From: Candidatus Omnitrophota bacterium
Lineage (GTDB): Bacteria; Hinthialibacterota; Hinthialibacteria; Hinthialibacterales; Hinthialibacteraceae
Assembly: GCA_016934335.1 (NCBI GenBank)
Contig: JAFGTC010000045.1
Coordinates: 1-32,440 of the forward strand
DNA length: 32,440 nt
Direction of reading: 5' to 3'
Shown: piece by piece, positions 25,469-32,440 of the stretch
Position numbering within the stretch: position 1 is the first letter of the stretch
Layout of the letters: each line of letters begins with the position of its first letter
Made by a program: the position numbers and the translations under genes
The notes under the pieces: generated by a model
The model's database searches: none
What the model was told of the DNA's origin: nothing
Seen by the model: only the letters and a program-made list of their open reading frames with translations

Positions 25469-26935
25469 TTAATTCCTTTTTATTCGGCTGACGACATTTT
25501 TATCGGGATCGTAAATTTGCACGAGAAGCGGCATTTGTCCCGGAAGAGCATGGGTCGCGCAGCCATTACAGGGATCGTAGGCGCGAAACGCCATTTCGAC
25601 CATGTTCAACAATCCGTCGTTGACTTCGCCTTTTTTGATCAATCCTTTAGCGGCTTTATCGACCGACATGGCGATGCGCGCCGCATTATTTTGAGTCGCC
25701 ACAATCAGATTGGCCATCGTAACAAGGCCTCGTTCATCCGTCTGATAATGGTGGAACAAAGTCCCCCGCGGCGCTTCAACAACACCAAAGCCTTCCGATG
25801 GGATTTCCGTGGGGATGGCATGCACTTTGGGATCGGTTATTTCGTCATCCTCTGCAAGTTCTTTCATACGCTCCGCCGCATAAAGCATTTCCACGAGTCG
25901 CGCCCAATGCGTCGCCAGAGTATGATGAACCGGCTTGCCGCCCAGCGTCTGGAAGAACTGCTCGTACGCTTCCTGGGCCAGCGGCGCAGCCATGCCGTCC
26001 GCCGCATTAAGCCGGGCCAAAGGCGCAACCGCAAAAACGCCGCTGTCCGGCCCCTCTTCAAATCCCGTCCATCCGATCTGTTTCAGATAGCAGAACTTAA
26101 TGTAACTCCAAGGTTCAACATGCTCGGCGACATGATCTAGATACTCGTTCGCCGCAAATTTTACATACTCTTTACCATCGGGATCGACGACGCGCAGTTT
26201 CCCGTCATAAAAGTTGCTTTTATTGTTTTCATCGACCAATCCCATGTAATAGGTTTTGTGAGTGTACGCATCCGAGGTGATCGCATCGACATATTCGGAA
26301 TTCTGCAGAACGACTTTATTGAAGAGATCGAGGCTGAATTTTCCGAACTCGACCGCTTCATTGGCGCTTTCGATGTATTGTTTCTGCTCTTCCTTGGTGA
26401 TTCCCTTGGAGACGCCGCCGGGTAGGCCGAAGACCGGATGGATGGCCTTGCCGGCGGTCAGCCGCATCAGATCGCGCATTTTTTTGCGCAGCCCGATGAC
26501 TTTTTTTCCCGCTTCCACGCCGACCTTGCCGATCACGCCGACGATGTTGCGCTGTTCCTTCGGCGCTTGAGGCCCCACAACAAAGTCAGGGCCGCCTAAA
26601 AAATAGAAATGCAGCGCATGATCCTCAATCATGAAAATATTGTAAAGAAGTTCCCGGACTTTGCTAGCGGCCGGCGGCGGCGTCACTTTGTAGACGTCGT
26701 CCAGCGCTTTGCTGGCCGCCATGTGGTGCGCCATGGGGCACACGCCGCAAATTCGTGATGTGATCTGCGGCATATCCTCCACCGGCCGGCCTTGGGCGAA
26801 TTTCTCAAAACCGCGCAGTTCGGGAACCTGAAAATAGGCTTTATCGACATCGCCCTGATCATTGAGAAAGATGTCGATCTTTCCATGACCCTCCAGGCGC
26901 GTAATAGGATCTATCACAATTTCTCGGCGGCTCAT
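25469..26935 (-). CDS. mvhA: NiFe hydrogenase large subunit, MvhA type (group 3c)
   Basis: A 488-residue catalytic subunit that oxidises H2. The nickel ligands are in the L1 motif R-I-C-G-V-C at 61-66 with His70, and the L2 motif D-P-C-N-G-C-A-T-H at 454-462. The 26 residues after His462 are the tail expected to be removed by the maturation protease encoded downstream. The pairing with mvhG, mvhD and hdrABC identifies the group 3c, cytoplasmic, heterodisulfide-reductase-linked type. AAGGGG lies 8 bases before the ATG, and the gene begins 2 bases after the mvhG stop. Electrons pass via MvhG and MvhD to HdrA. Confidence 0.96.
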   Translation of the reverse strand: MSRREIVIDPITRLEGHGKIDIFLNDQGDVDKAYFQVPELRGFEKFAQGRPVEDMPQITSRICGVCPMAHHMAASKALDDVYKVTPPPAASKVRELLYNIFMIEDHALHFYFLGGPDFVVGPQAPKEQRNIVGVIGKVGVEAGKKVIGLRKKMRDLMRLTAGKAIHPVFGLPGGVSKGITKEEQKQYIESANEAVEFGKFSLDLFNKVVLQNSEYVDAITSDAYTHKTYYMGLVDENNKSNFYDGKLRVVDPDGKEYVKFAANEYLDHVAEHVEPWSYIKFCYLKQIGWTGFEEGPDSGVFAVAPLARLNAADGMAAPLAQEAYEQFFQTLGGKPVHHTLATHWARLVEMLYAAERMKELAEDDEITDPKVHAIPTEIPSEGFGVVEAPRGTLFHHYQTDERGLVTMANLIVATQNNAARIAMSVDKAAKGLIKKGEVNDGLLNMVEMAFRAYDPCNGCATHALPGQMPLLVQIYDPDKNVVSRIKRN

Positions 26936-26937
26936 AA

Positions 26938-27933
26938 CTATGCCCCTTTCTTTCCACTGCCATTTCGCATGGTCGTGCAGATTGCATGCATATACGACTT
27001 CGGCAGGCTGTACCGGTAGAACGTTCCTTCGGGATCGACAATGGAATCCAGCAGCCTGTCGATTTCCTCTTCATCCGTACTGTCGATGATCGACGCGAAG
27101 CCGGCCATGGCCTTCGCTCCGAAATCCTTCACGCGGCTTGTCGGTCCGAGACAACCGGTGCAAGGCATATTGGCCTTCATGCATGCCGAATCGCAGCCGC
27201 TGCGCGTCACGGGGCCCAGACACATCAATCCCTGCGCCAACAGACATTTTTTCGGATCGATCTCAATTTCAAAAGGACGCTTAAACTCTTTGATTTCAAG
27301 TTTTTCCGGTTTTGTATCTTGACGCGGGCAATCGGTGCACTGCGCCACATCCGGCGCCAGAACCGCTCCCTTGGGGGGCAGTTTATTTTCGAGAACGGCC
27401 TGCACCGCATCCTTCAATAACTTCACCGGCGGAGGGCATCCCGGAACGTAATAATCGACTTCCACCACCTGATCCAGCGATTTCGCCGTTTCCTGAAAAG
27501 CGGGAAGCGTCAGGATCCCCTCCGATCGCTTCGTTTCGGTTTTGGGTATAACGCCTTCAGCGTTTACCGTGCTGGGAGATTCCAAAAAACTACTCTTGAG
27601 GATCGATTCGCTGGAATAGAAATTTCCCAATCCCGGGATCCCCCCCATATGCGAACAACTGCCGAAAGCGATCAGTATCTTGGTTTTTTTTCGGAGAAGA
27701 CGACTCATTTCCTCTTCTTCGGAAGTGCGAATGGCGCCGTTCACAAAGCAGACGTCCATTTCACCGTCCGCCATGCTTCTTACATCGTCTTTTTTGAAGT
27801 CCATGGCGCAGGGCCAAAAAACGATGTCGACCGCCTCCACTACATCCAGGATTGCTTCTTCCAGGTCGACAACCGCTTCTTCGCAACCGCCGCAGGACGC
27901 CAACCAGTTAAAGCCGACTTTAGGCTTGCTCAT
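26938..27933 (-). CDS. mvhG: NiFe hydrogenase small subunit, MvhG type
   Basis: A 331-residue iron-sulfur subunit that carries electrons from the NiFe site. The proximal cluster ligands begin with C-G-G-C at 14-17 and continue with G-S-C and P-G-C-P-P-P. The later Cys-rich region (C-T-D-C-P, then C-L-L-A-Q-G-L-M-C, then S-G-C-D-S-A-C and M-P-C-T-G-C) holds the medial and distal clusters. No twin-arginine signal is present, so it is cytoplasmic as expected for group 3. AAGGAG is 7 bases before the ATG, which overlaps the mvhD stop by 4 bases. Confidence 0.95.
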   Translation of the reverse strand: MSKPKVGFNWLASCGGCEEAVVDLEEAILDVVEAVDIVFWPCAMDFKKDDVRSMADGEMDVCFVNGAIRTSEEEEMSRLLRKKTKILIAFGSCSHMGGIPGLGNFYSSESILKSSFLESPSTVNAEGVIPKTETKRSEGILTLPAFQETAKSLDQVVEVDYYVPGCPPPVKLLKDAVQAVLENKLPPKGAVLAPDVAQCTDCPRQDTKPEKLEIKEFKRPFEIEIDPKKCLLAQGLMCLGPVTRSGCDSACMKANMPCTGCLGPTSRVKDFGAKAMAGFASIIDSTDEEEIDRLLDSIVDPEGTFYRYSLPKSYMHAICTTMRNGSGKKGA

Positions 27934-28436
27934 GATGATTCTCCTTCCGCACCGGCTGCGACCAGTTCTTGCTTGTCTTCATGTTCAAAGGCTTCGGGAG
28001 TGGCGATGGGCGCCAGATGAAGCGGCCCTAATTTCCGAACCTGTTCGGTCATCTCATTGACTACTTTCTGCACTTTGTCGCCTTCGGAGGCGGCGATCCA
28101 CTCCAGCCGGATGCGCTCATCTTCCACACCCATGCGATTGAGAAAGCGTTTCAGCAATTTGAAGCGGCGAAGGGCTTTATAGTTGCCTTCCTGGTAATGA
28201 CAATCGCCGGGATGGCATCCCCCGATCAACACGCCGTCCGCGCCTTCGCGAAGAGCGGCCAGAATGAATTGGGGGTCGATTCGTCCAGAGCACATAACGC
28301 GGATCACGCGAACGTTCGGCGCATAGATCAACCGGGAGATTCCCGTCAGGTCCGAAGCGGTGTAAGTGCACCAATTGCAGAAAAAGGCGACTATTCTGGG
28401 TTCAAAACCCGTAGGTGTTTTTTCTCCGTTAGACAT
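27930..28436 (-). CDS. mvhD: MvhD-type iron-sulfur linker subunit
   Basis: A 168-residue protein that bridges the hydrogenase and HdrA. Cys20 and Cys23 in F-C-N-W-C, Cys49 in M-C-S-G-R, and Cys74/Cys79 in G-C-H-P-G-D-C-H-Y are the family's conserved cluster ligands, binding a 2Fe-2S centre. The first residue of the usual F-C-C-N-W-C is Phe here, leaving four or five Cys. GGGAG lies about 10 bases before the ATG. It overlaps hdrA by 8 bases upstream and mvhG by 4 bases downstream, so all are translationally coupled. Confidence 0.95.
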   Translation of the reverse strand: MSNGEKTPTGFEPRIVAFFCNWCTYTASDLTGISRLIYAPNVRVIRVMCSGRIDPQFILAALREGADGVLIGGCHPGDCHYQEGNYKALRRFKLLKRFLNRMGVEDERIRLEWIAASEGDKVQKVVNEMTEQVRKLGPLHLAPIATPEAFEHEDKQELVAAGAEGESS

Positions 28437-30447
28437 AGCTCAAAACTCCCTCGATTTCTTCGAAGATCTGTTCGTCGGTGAATAGATTTTGCGAAATCGC
28501 GCCGGATGGACACGCGGCGACGCATGTCCCGCATCCCTTGCAGAGCGCTTCGTTGATAATGCTCTTTTCACCGTCTTGAGTTTCGTCCACCTTTATTGCG
28601 CTGTAGGGGCACATGCTCACGCAGGTTCGGCACCCGCAGCACAGATCTGCGTTAATGGAAGCCGTATTCGGCTCCAATTCCACAAATCCTTTGTCTACGA
28701 GAGCCAGCGCCTCAGCCGCCGCCGCTCCCGCCTGAGCCACGCAGTCCGGGATGTCTTTCGGCCCCTGACAGGCGCCCGCCAAAAAGACGCCGTCGGTCGC
28801 CGTCGATACGGGCGCCAGTTTGGGATGACGCTCGGTGAACCAGCCCTGCTTGCTGCAGGAAATCCCGAACATGCGGCGAACATCGTCCGCATCGTCATGG
28901 GCTTCCAAGCCGACCGAGAGAACGACCATATCCACGGGAATGCGGCGAGGCACGCCGATCAACGTATCTTCCACGCGAATAACCAGTTTTCCCTGCTCCT
29001 CCGGAGACATCGCCCAATCCGTCACTTCGGCGACGCGGCCGCGTATGAAATGGTTCCCTTCTTCGAGCAGCCGGTCGTAAAACTCTTCGTATCCTTTGCC
29101 CGGCGTCCGCATGTCAATGTAGAAATTGTAGACTTCCGCGCCGGTTCTCTCTTTCACGAGATGCGCCAGTTTGAGCGAATACATGCAGCAAACGCGCGAA
29201 CAATACGCGTTGGTTTTTTGGTCGCGCGATCCGACGCAGTGAACTATACCCACCGATTGAGGCGTTGAACCGTTCCGCAACTTGATCTCGCCGCTTGTCG
29301 GACCGGCGGCGTTCACCAGGCGCTCCAGTTCCAGACTCGTATATACATTCGCGTATTTTTTATACCCATATTGGGGAATGCGCTCGGCGTCGAACGTCTT
29401 GAATCCGGTCGAGAGGATAATCGCGCCGCATTCCACTTCTTCAATTTTCTCTTTTTGATCGAAGTCAATCGCGTTCTTTTCGCAGGCTTCGGCGCATTTC
29501 GACGCGCATTTGCCTTTCGTGAAGCGCAGGCATTGCGTGGGATCGATCAAAACCACCGGAGGGGTGGCCTGAGGAAACGGCATATAGATCGGCTTTCTCT
29601 TGCCCAGATTTTCGTTGAATTCATCATCGAATCGGGCGTTTTTAAACACGCATTCTTCGACGCACTGGAGACAGCCGATGCAATTTTCTTCAATCACATA
29701 GCGAGGCTTGCGTTTAACCTGCACTTTAAAATTCCCCGCAAAGCCATCTACATTCACCACTTCGGAATACGACCAAAGGGTGATATTGGGATGATTTTTC
29801 ACATCCGACATTTTCGGCGTCAAAATGCAGGCCGAACAATCGAGCGTAGGAAAGGTTTTATCGAACTTGGCCATGTGGCCGCCGATCGTCGGTTCGCGCT
29901 CGATCAGGTACACATGCTTGCCCGCGTTGGCCATCGTCAAAGCGGCGTGAATCCCCGAGATGCCGCCGCCGACCACCACGACGTCCGGATGAACGTCGAC
30001 GCGCTTTTTCTCCAAAGCCGAGTGGAAGCGAACCCGATGAACCGCCGCCGCCACCAAAGCCTTGGCCTTTTTATCCGCCTCATCCTTCTCTTTCGTCACC
30101 CAACTGACGTGTTCGCGAATATTCGCCATTTGGAAATAGAAAGGATTCAGCCCCGCATCCGCACAGGCTTTACGAAATGTATTTTCGTGCATGAGCGGCG
30201 AACAGGAGGCCACCACCACGCGGTTTAATTTATGCTCGCGAATATCGTCTTGAATCAATTCCTGCCCCGGATCGGAGCACATGAACTTATAATCGCGCGC
30301 GACCACTACATCTGGAAGATTACGCGCGAATTCCGCCACGCTCTCGCAGTCCACTTTGCCGGCGATGTTGATGCCGCAGTGACATACATAGACTCCAACC
30401 CGAGGAGCGCTTCCATTGGTTTTTCCGTTGCCGTTTTGGCCAGACAT
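28429..30447 (-). CDS. hdrA: Heterodisulfide reductase subunit A (FAD and Fe-S, bifurcating subunit)
   Basis: A 672-residue flavoprotein where electron bifurcation is expected. The N-terminal cluster domain starts with C-H-C-G-I-N at 22-27. The FAD-binding Rossmann motif G-G-G-I-S-G is near residue 153, followed by H-M-A-K-F-D-K-T-F-P-T-L-D-C-S-A-C. An inserted ferredoxin region (C-I-G-C-L-Q-C-V-E-E-C) comes next, and two more 4Fe-4S motifs end the protein (C-C-G-C-R-T-C-V-S-M-C and C-K-G-C-G-T-C-V-A-A-C). The start at 30447 is fixed by AAGGAGG five bases upstream and by homology; the frame extends 30 codons further but into hdrB. It matches the standalone methanogen-type HdrA rather than a fused form. 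Confidence 0.96.
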   Translation of the reverse strand: MSGQNGNGKTNGSAPRVGVYVCHCGINIAGKVDCESVAEFARNLPDVVVARDYKFMCSDPGQELIQDDIREHKLNRVVVASCSPLMHENTFRKACADAGLNPFYFQMANIREHVSWVTKEKDEADKKAKALVAAAVHRVRFHSALEKKRVDVHPDVVVVGGGISGIHAALTMANAGKHVYLIEREPTIGGHMAKFDKTFPTLDCSACILTPKMSDVKNHPNITLWSYSEVVNVDGFAGNFKVQVKRKPRYVIEENCIGCLQCVEECVFKNARFDDEFNENLGKRKPIYMPFPQATPPVVLIDPTQCLRFTKGKCASKCAEACEKNAIDFDQKEKIEEVECGAIILSTGFKTFDAERIPQYGYKKYANVYTSLELERLVNAAGPTSGEIKLRNGSTPQSVGIVHCVGSRDQKTNAYCSRVCCMYSLKLAHLVKERTGAEVYNFYIDMRTPGKGYEEFYDRLLEEGNHFIRGRVAEVTDWAMSPEEQGKLVIRVEDTLIGVPRRIPVDMVVLSVGLEAHDDADDVRRMFGISCSKQGWFTERHPKLAPVSTATDGVFLAGACQGPKDIPDCVAQAGAAAAEALALVDKGFVELEPNTASINADLCCGCRTCVSMCPYSAIKVDETQDGEKSIINEALCKGCGTCVAACPSGAISQNLFTDEQIFEEIEGVLSYV

Positions 30448-30457
30448 GCCGTCCTCC

Positions 30458-31333
30458 TTATTTCGCCGCCAGTGCCGGTTCCAACGGCACAAACTGTCGC
30501 TGCAAACCAAGTTCCCGTTCACCGAGCCCCAAGGCAACGCCCATCATCTGCGTGAAATACACCGGCGGGATGTCGACCGGATGCATGAATCGCTTGTTCA
30601 TTTCGTCCTGGTAGCATTCCAAATTAAACTGGCAAAGCGGACAAGCCGTCACAATCGCATCCGCTCCGCGCGACTTGGCCTCACGAAGCAGAATGTAACT
30701 CAACCGCTGCCCTACTTCCGGTACAACGCCGGTCAACGTTCCGCCGCAGCAGCGCGTTTTCAACGGCCATTCCACCGCTTCGGCGCCGAGGGCGGTCATC
30801 ACACGATCCATGGAGATCGGATTGTACTGATTATCAAATTCCGCATAAGGTCGTACGATTTGGCAGCCATAGTAACTAGCCACGCGCACCCCTTCCAAGG
30901 GCCGCTCCACTTTCTCCTTGATTTTGTCGACGCCGTAATCGTTGACCAATACATCCAAAGGATGGCGGATTTTCACTTTTCCTTGATATTTCAATCCGCC
31001 CACCTTCAGCGCATGGCGAATTTCCTTTCCTTGACCGTCTTTTGACTCCAGGTAGTGCTGAGCCTTCAACAAGACCAAATAGCAGGCGGCGCAAGGCGCA
31101 ATGACATGGATTTCTTCCGAATCCATCTGCCGCTCCGCCAAAGCCAGGTTGCGGGAAGCTACGGCGTACGCCTTCTGCTCATCCACTGCCATGTACGCTG
31201 TGGCGCCGCAGCAATTCCAATCCTCAATTTCATCCATCGGGATTTCCAGCTTTTTGAAGACCGCCAGAATGGATTCTTCATAAGCCCGCCCGGTTCCTTT
31301 TAATGAACATCCTGGGTAGTAGAGATATCGCAT
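30458..31333 (-). CDS. hdrB: Heterodisulfide reductase subunit B
   Basis: A 291-residue subunit with two CCG domains. The first has Cys9, Cys41-Cys42, and Cys81/Cys84 (C-A-A-C); the second has Y-G-C, R-C-C-G-G and C-P-L-C. Both sets are complete, so both non-cubane 4Fe-4S clusters that cleave the disulfide in methanogens could form. In a bacterium the CoM/CoB disulfide is not available, so the true acceptor is unknown. AGAGGA sits a few bases before the ATG. The stop lies inside the ribosome binding region of hdrA, giving coupled translation. Confidence 0.95.
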   Translation of the reverse strand: MRYLYYPGCSLKGTGRAYEESILAVFKKLEIPMDEIEDWNCCGATAYMAVDEQKAYAVASRNLALAERQMDSEEIHVIAPCAACYLVLLKAQHYLESKDGQGKEIRHALKVGGLKYQGKVKIRHPLDVLVNDYGVDKIKEKVERPLEGVRVASYYGCQIVRPYAEFDNQYNPISMDRVMTALGAEAVEWPLKTRCCGGTLTGVVPEVGQRLSYILLREAKSRGADAIVTACPLCQFNLECYQDEMNKRFMHPVDIPPVYFTQMMGVALGLGERELGLQRQFVPLEPALAAK

Positions 31334-31371
31334 CGAATCCTCTCACACTCTCCGGCGCATCGAACCGCCGC

Positions 31372-31950
31372 CTATTTTTCTACCGCATCAAGTATGGGCT
31401 TCAATTCGTTCATGCCTTTGATTTTTTCGATCTTCAGAGGCATGCGCCCTTTCCATAAAAGTTTCATCCCCAGAAAACTTTGCTTGAACAACTTGAAGGG
31501 GTTCGTCTTCAGAAACATGTTCATCAGGAGAATGCCTTCGTTGCTGCGCCCCCAACGGCGCACATTCTTGAAGAATTCTCGGGCCAGAACGGGAGTCGCA
31601 AAACGCTTGGGATACACTCCCTCTTCAATGGCTTTCTGTTTGAAGGCATACATCAACTGCGTGATTTTGATCTCTTTTGGACAATCGACTGTACAGGAAT
31701 AACACGAGGCGCAGAGCCAAATCGTAAAACTCTTTAGCACTTCGTCCTTGAATCCTTCACGGGTCATTGCAACCAAGCGCCTCGGCGTGTAGTCCATATA
31801 CAGACTCATCGGGCAGGTCGCGCTGCATGTCCCGCATTGGATGCACTGGTGAAGGTTTTCACCGCCGTATTTTTCGGAAATCTCCCGGCCGAAATTCATA
31901 TCCAATTCGGCTTGGTACTTAATTTTGCGTTGCCCCAGTTTCTCTCTCAT
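31372..31950 (-). CDS. hdrC: Heterodisulfide reductase subunit C
   Basis: A 192-residue ferredoxin-like subunit that passes electrons from HdrA to HdrB. It has two complete 4Fe-4S motifs: C-I-Q-C-G-T-C-S-A-T-C at 36-46 and C-A-S-C-Y-S-C-T-V-D-C at 80-90. The sequence after residue 95 is helical and basic. ATG 31950 is chosen over the GTG at 31971 because AAGGAG lies 9 bases before it. It is the first gene of the hdrCBA-mvhDGA-protease operon, with hdrB starting 38 bases downstream. Confidence 0.95.
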   Translation of the reverse strand: MREKLGQRKIKYQAELDMNFGREISEKYGGENLHQCIQCGTCSATCPMSLYMDYTPRRLVAMTREGFKDEVLKSFTIWLCASCYSCTVDCPKEIKITQLMYAFKQKAIEEGVYPKRFATPVLAREFFKNVRRWGRSNEGILLMNMFLKTNPFKLFKQSFLGMKLLWKGRMPLKIEKIKGMNELKPILDAVEK

Positions 31951-32440
31951 CGGGCATTTCTCCTTCCACACTTTGGCGCGGATGAATTCTGTCTTGTCCG
32001 TTAAATGCGGATAGTTTTCTCCGAAGAAATTGCGCTATATGGGGAAAGCCATTCAACATCCAACATCTCGACTTCACTCAAAAACGCCAAGATAGTGAAA
32101 AATCTAACTTTTCTGAAAAAAATACAATACATCTTTCGCTTACTGGATAATCGGTCAAAATTATCGTACTTTTCACATTCTATTTATGATGCCGATAAGC
32201 GTCAAGCACTGGAAAGACTCTTTTATTTGATCGTTCGATCTCCTAATCCAAGTCGAAAAAATGGCTATCTCTACTGTAGATATCATCCATTCGATCTTGA
32301 CTATAATTACACAAATCAAATATTATTAATAACTTAAACAAAAACAGGATCGGGAAATTCCGATTAGGGCCATCTCATCAATCCAATCTACAACAAAATC
32401 CGCCACAATGCCGGCATCTTCAATTTTTTACCAAATTAAA
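31951..32440. other. AT-rich non-coding stretch upstream of hdrC
   Basis: About 490 bases without a convincing gene. From about 32080 to 32340 the sequence is clearly more AT-rich than the rest of the window. It must hold the promoter of the hdr-mvh operon; a weak pair TTGGAT/TATAGC on the minus strand near 32030-32065 is the best seen. At 32326-32440 a short minus-strand frame of about 32 codons (ending S-Y-stop) lacks a start and could be a gene remnant. A 110-codon plus-strand ORF at 32005-32337 has low-complexity, AT-driven content and no ribosome binding site. Confidence 0.5.

Noticed and set aside
29371..30228. 285-codon ORF antisense to hdrA
   Set aside because: hdrA is certain on the other strand; the antisense product shows no motif and arises from the codon composition of hdrA.
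32270..32280. TCTACTGTAGA palindrome resembling the stem of a Cas12a CRISPR repeat
   Set aside because: It occurs once, lacks the repeat's length and loop, and no spacer-repeat pattern or cas gene is present.
32005..32337. 110-codon plus-strand ORF upstream of hdrC
   Set aside because: AT-driven composition, no ribosome binding site, no motif, and it occupies the expected promoter region of the hdr-mvh operon.

Overview
The window reads as a chromosomal segment of a Gram-negative-type, probably anaerobic bacterium that metabolises hydrogen and is likely from a poorly sampled lineage. The reasons are an O-antigen-ligase-like protein, GT-C glycosyltransferases and an exported processing protease (outer envelope), GlnD (bacterial nitrogen sensing), and a complete HdrABC plus MvhDGA gene set without any methanogenesis gene. 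The phylum cannot be fixed from sequence reading alone. No rRNA, tRNA, CRISPR array or intact insertion sequence was seen.

Left region (1-6.3 kb, + strand): the 3' part of a giant gene (more than 1,540 codons, cut by the left edge) ends at a strong intrinsic terminator. Its first visible residues resemble the catalytic-cysteine loop of UDP-sugar dehydrogenases, and its C-terminal third has an ATP-grasp-like pattern. Neither resemblance is proven. A membrane-anchored SGNH hydrolase with an inserted Asp/Gly-rich loop domain follows.

Envelope and signalling region (6.3-20.1 kb): a GT-C glycosyltransferase (-), then a pyruvate-aldolase-family enzyme (+) converging on a KynB-like cyclase (-). A long minus-strand series follows in transcription order: thpR, DUF4159 protein, sensor histidine kinase, O-antigen-ligase/TPR protein, C-terminal processing protease, cyclase. 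Diverging from thpR is a plus-strand pair, a second GT-C glycosyltransferase overlapping a SAM methyltransferase.

Nitrogen and GAF-HD region (20.1-24.9 kb, -): glnD overlaps a multi-domain GAF protein whose HD-GYP-like C-terminus has lost most canonical catalytic residues. A short intergenic stretch upstream of glnD holds a perfect extended -10 on the opposite strand and a possible 59-residue ORF.

Redox region (24.9-31.95 kb, -): one tightly packed operon, hdrC-hdrB-hdrA-mvhD-mvhG-mvhA-protease, encodes a NiFe-hydrogenase/heterodisulfide-reductase-type complex expected to bifurcate electrons from H2 to ferredoxin and a second, unknown acceptor, together with the protease that matures the large subunit. 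The last ~0.5 kb (31.95-32.44 kb) is AT-rich and without a convincing gene; it should hold the operon promoter.
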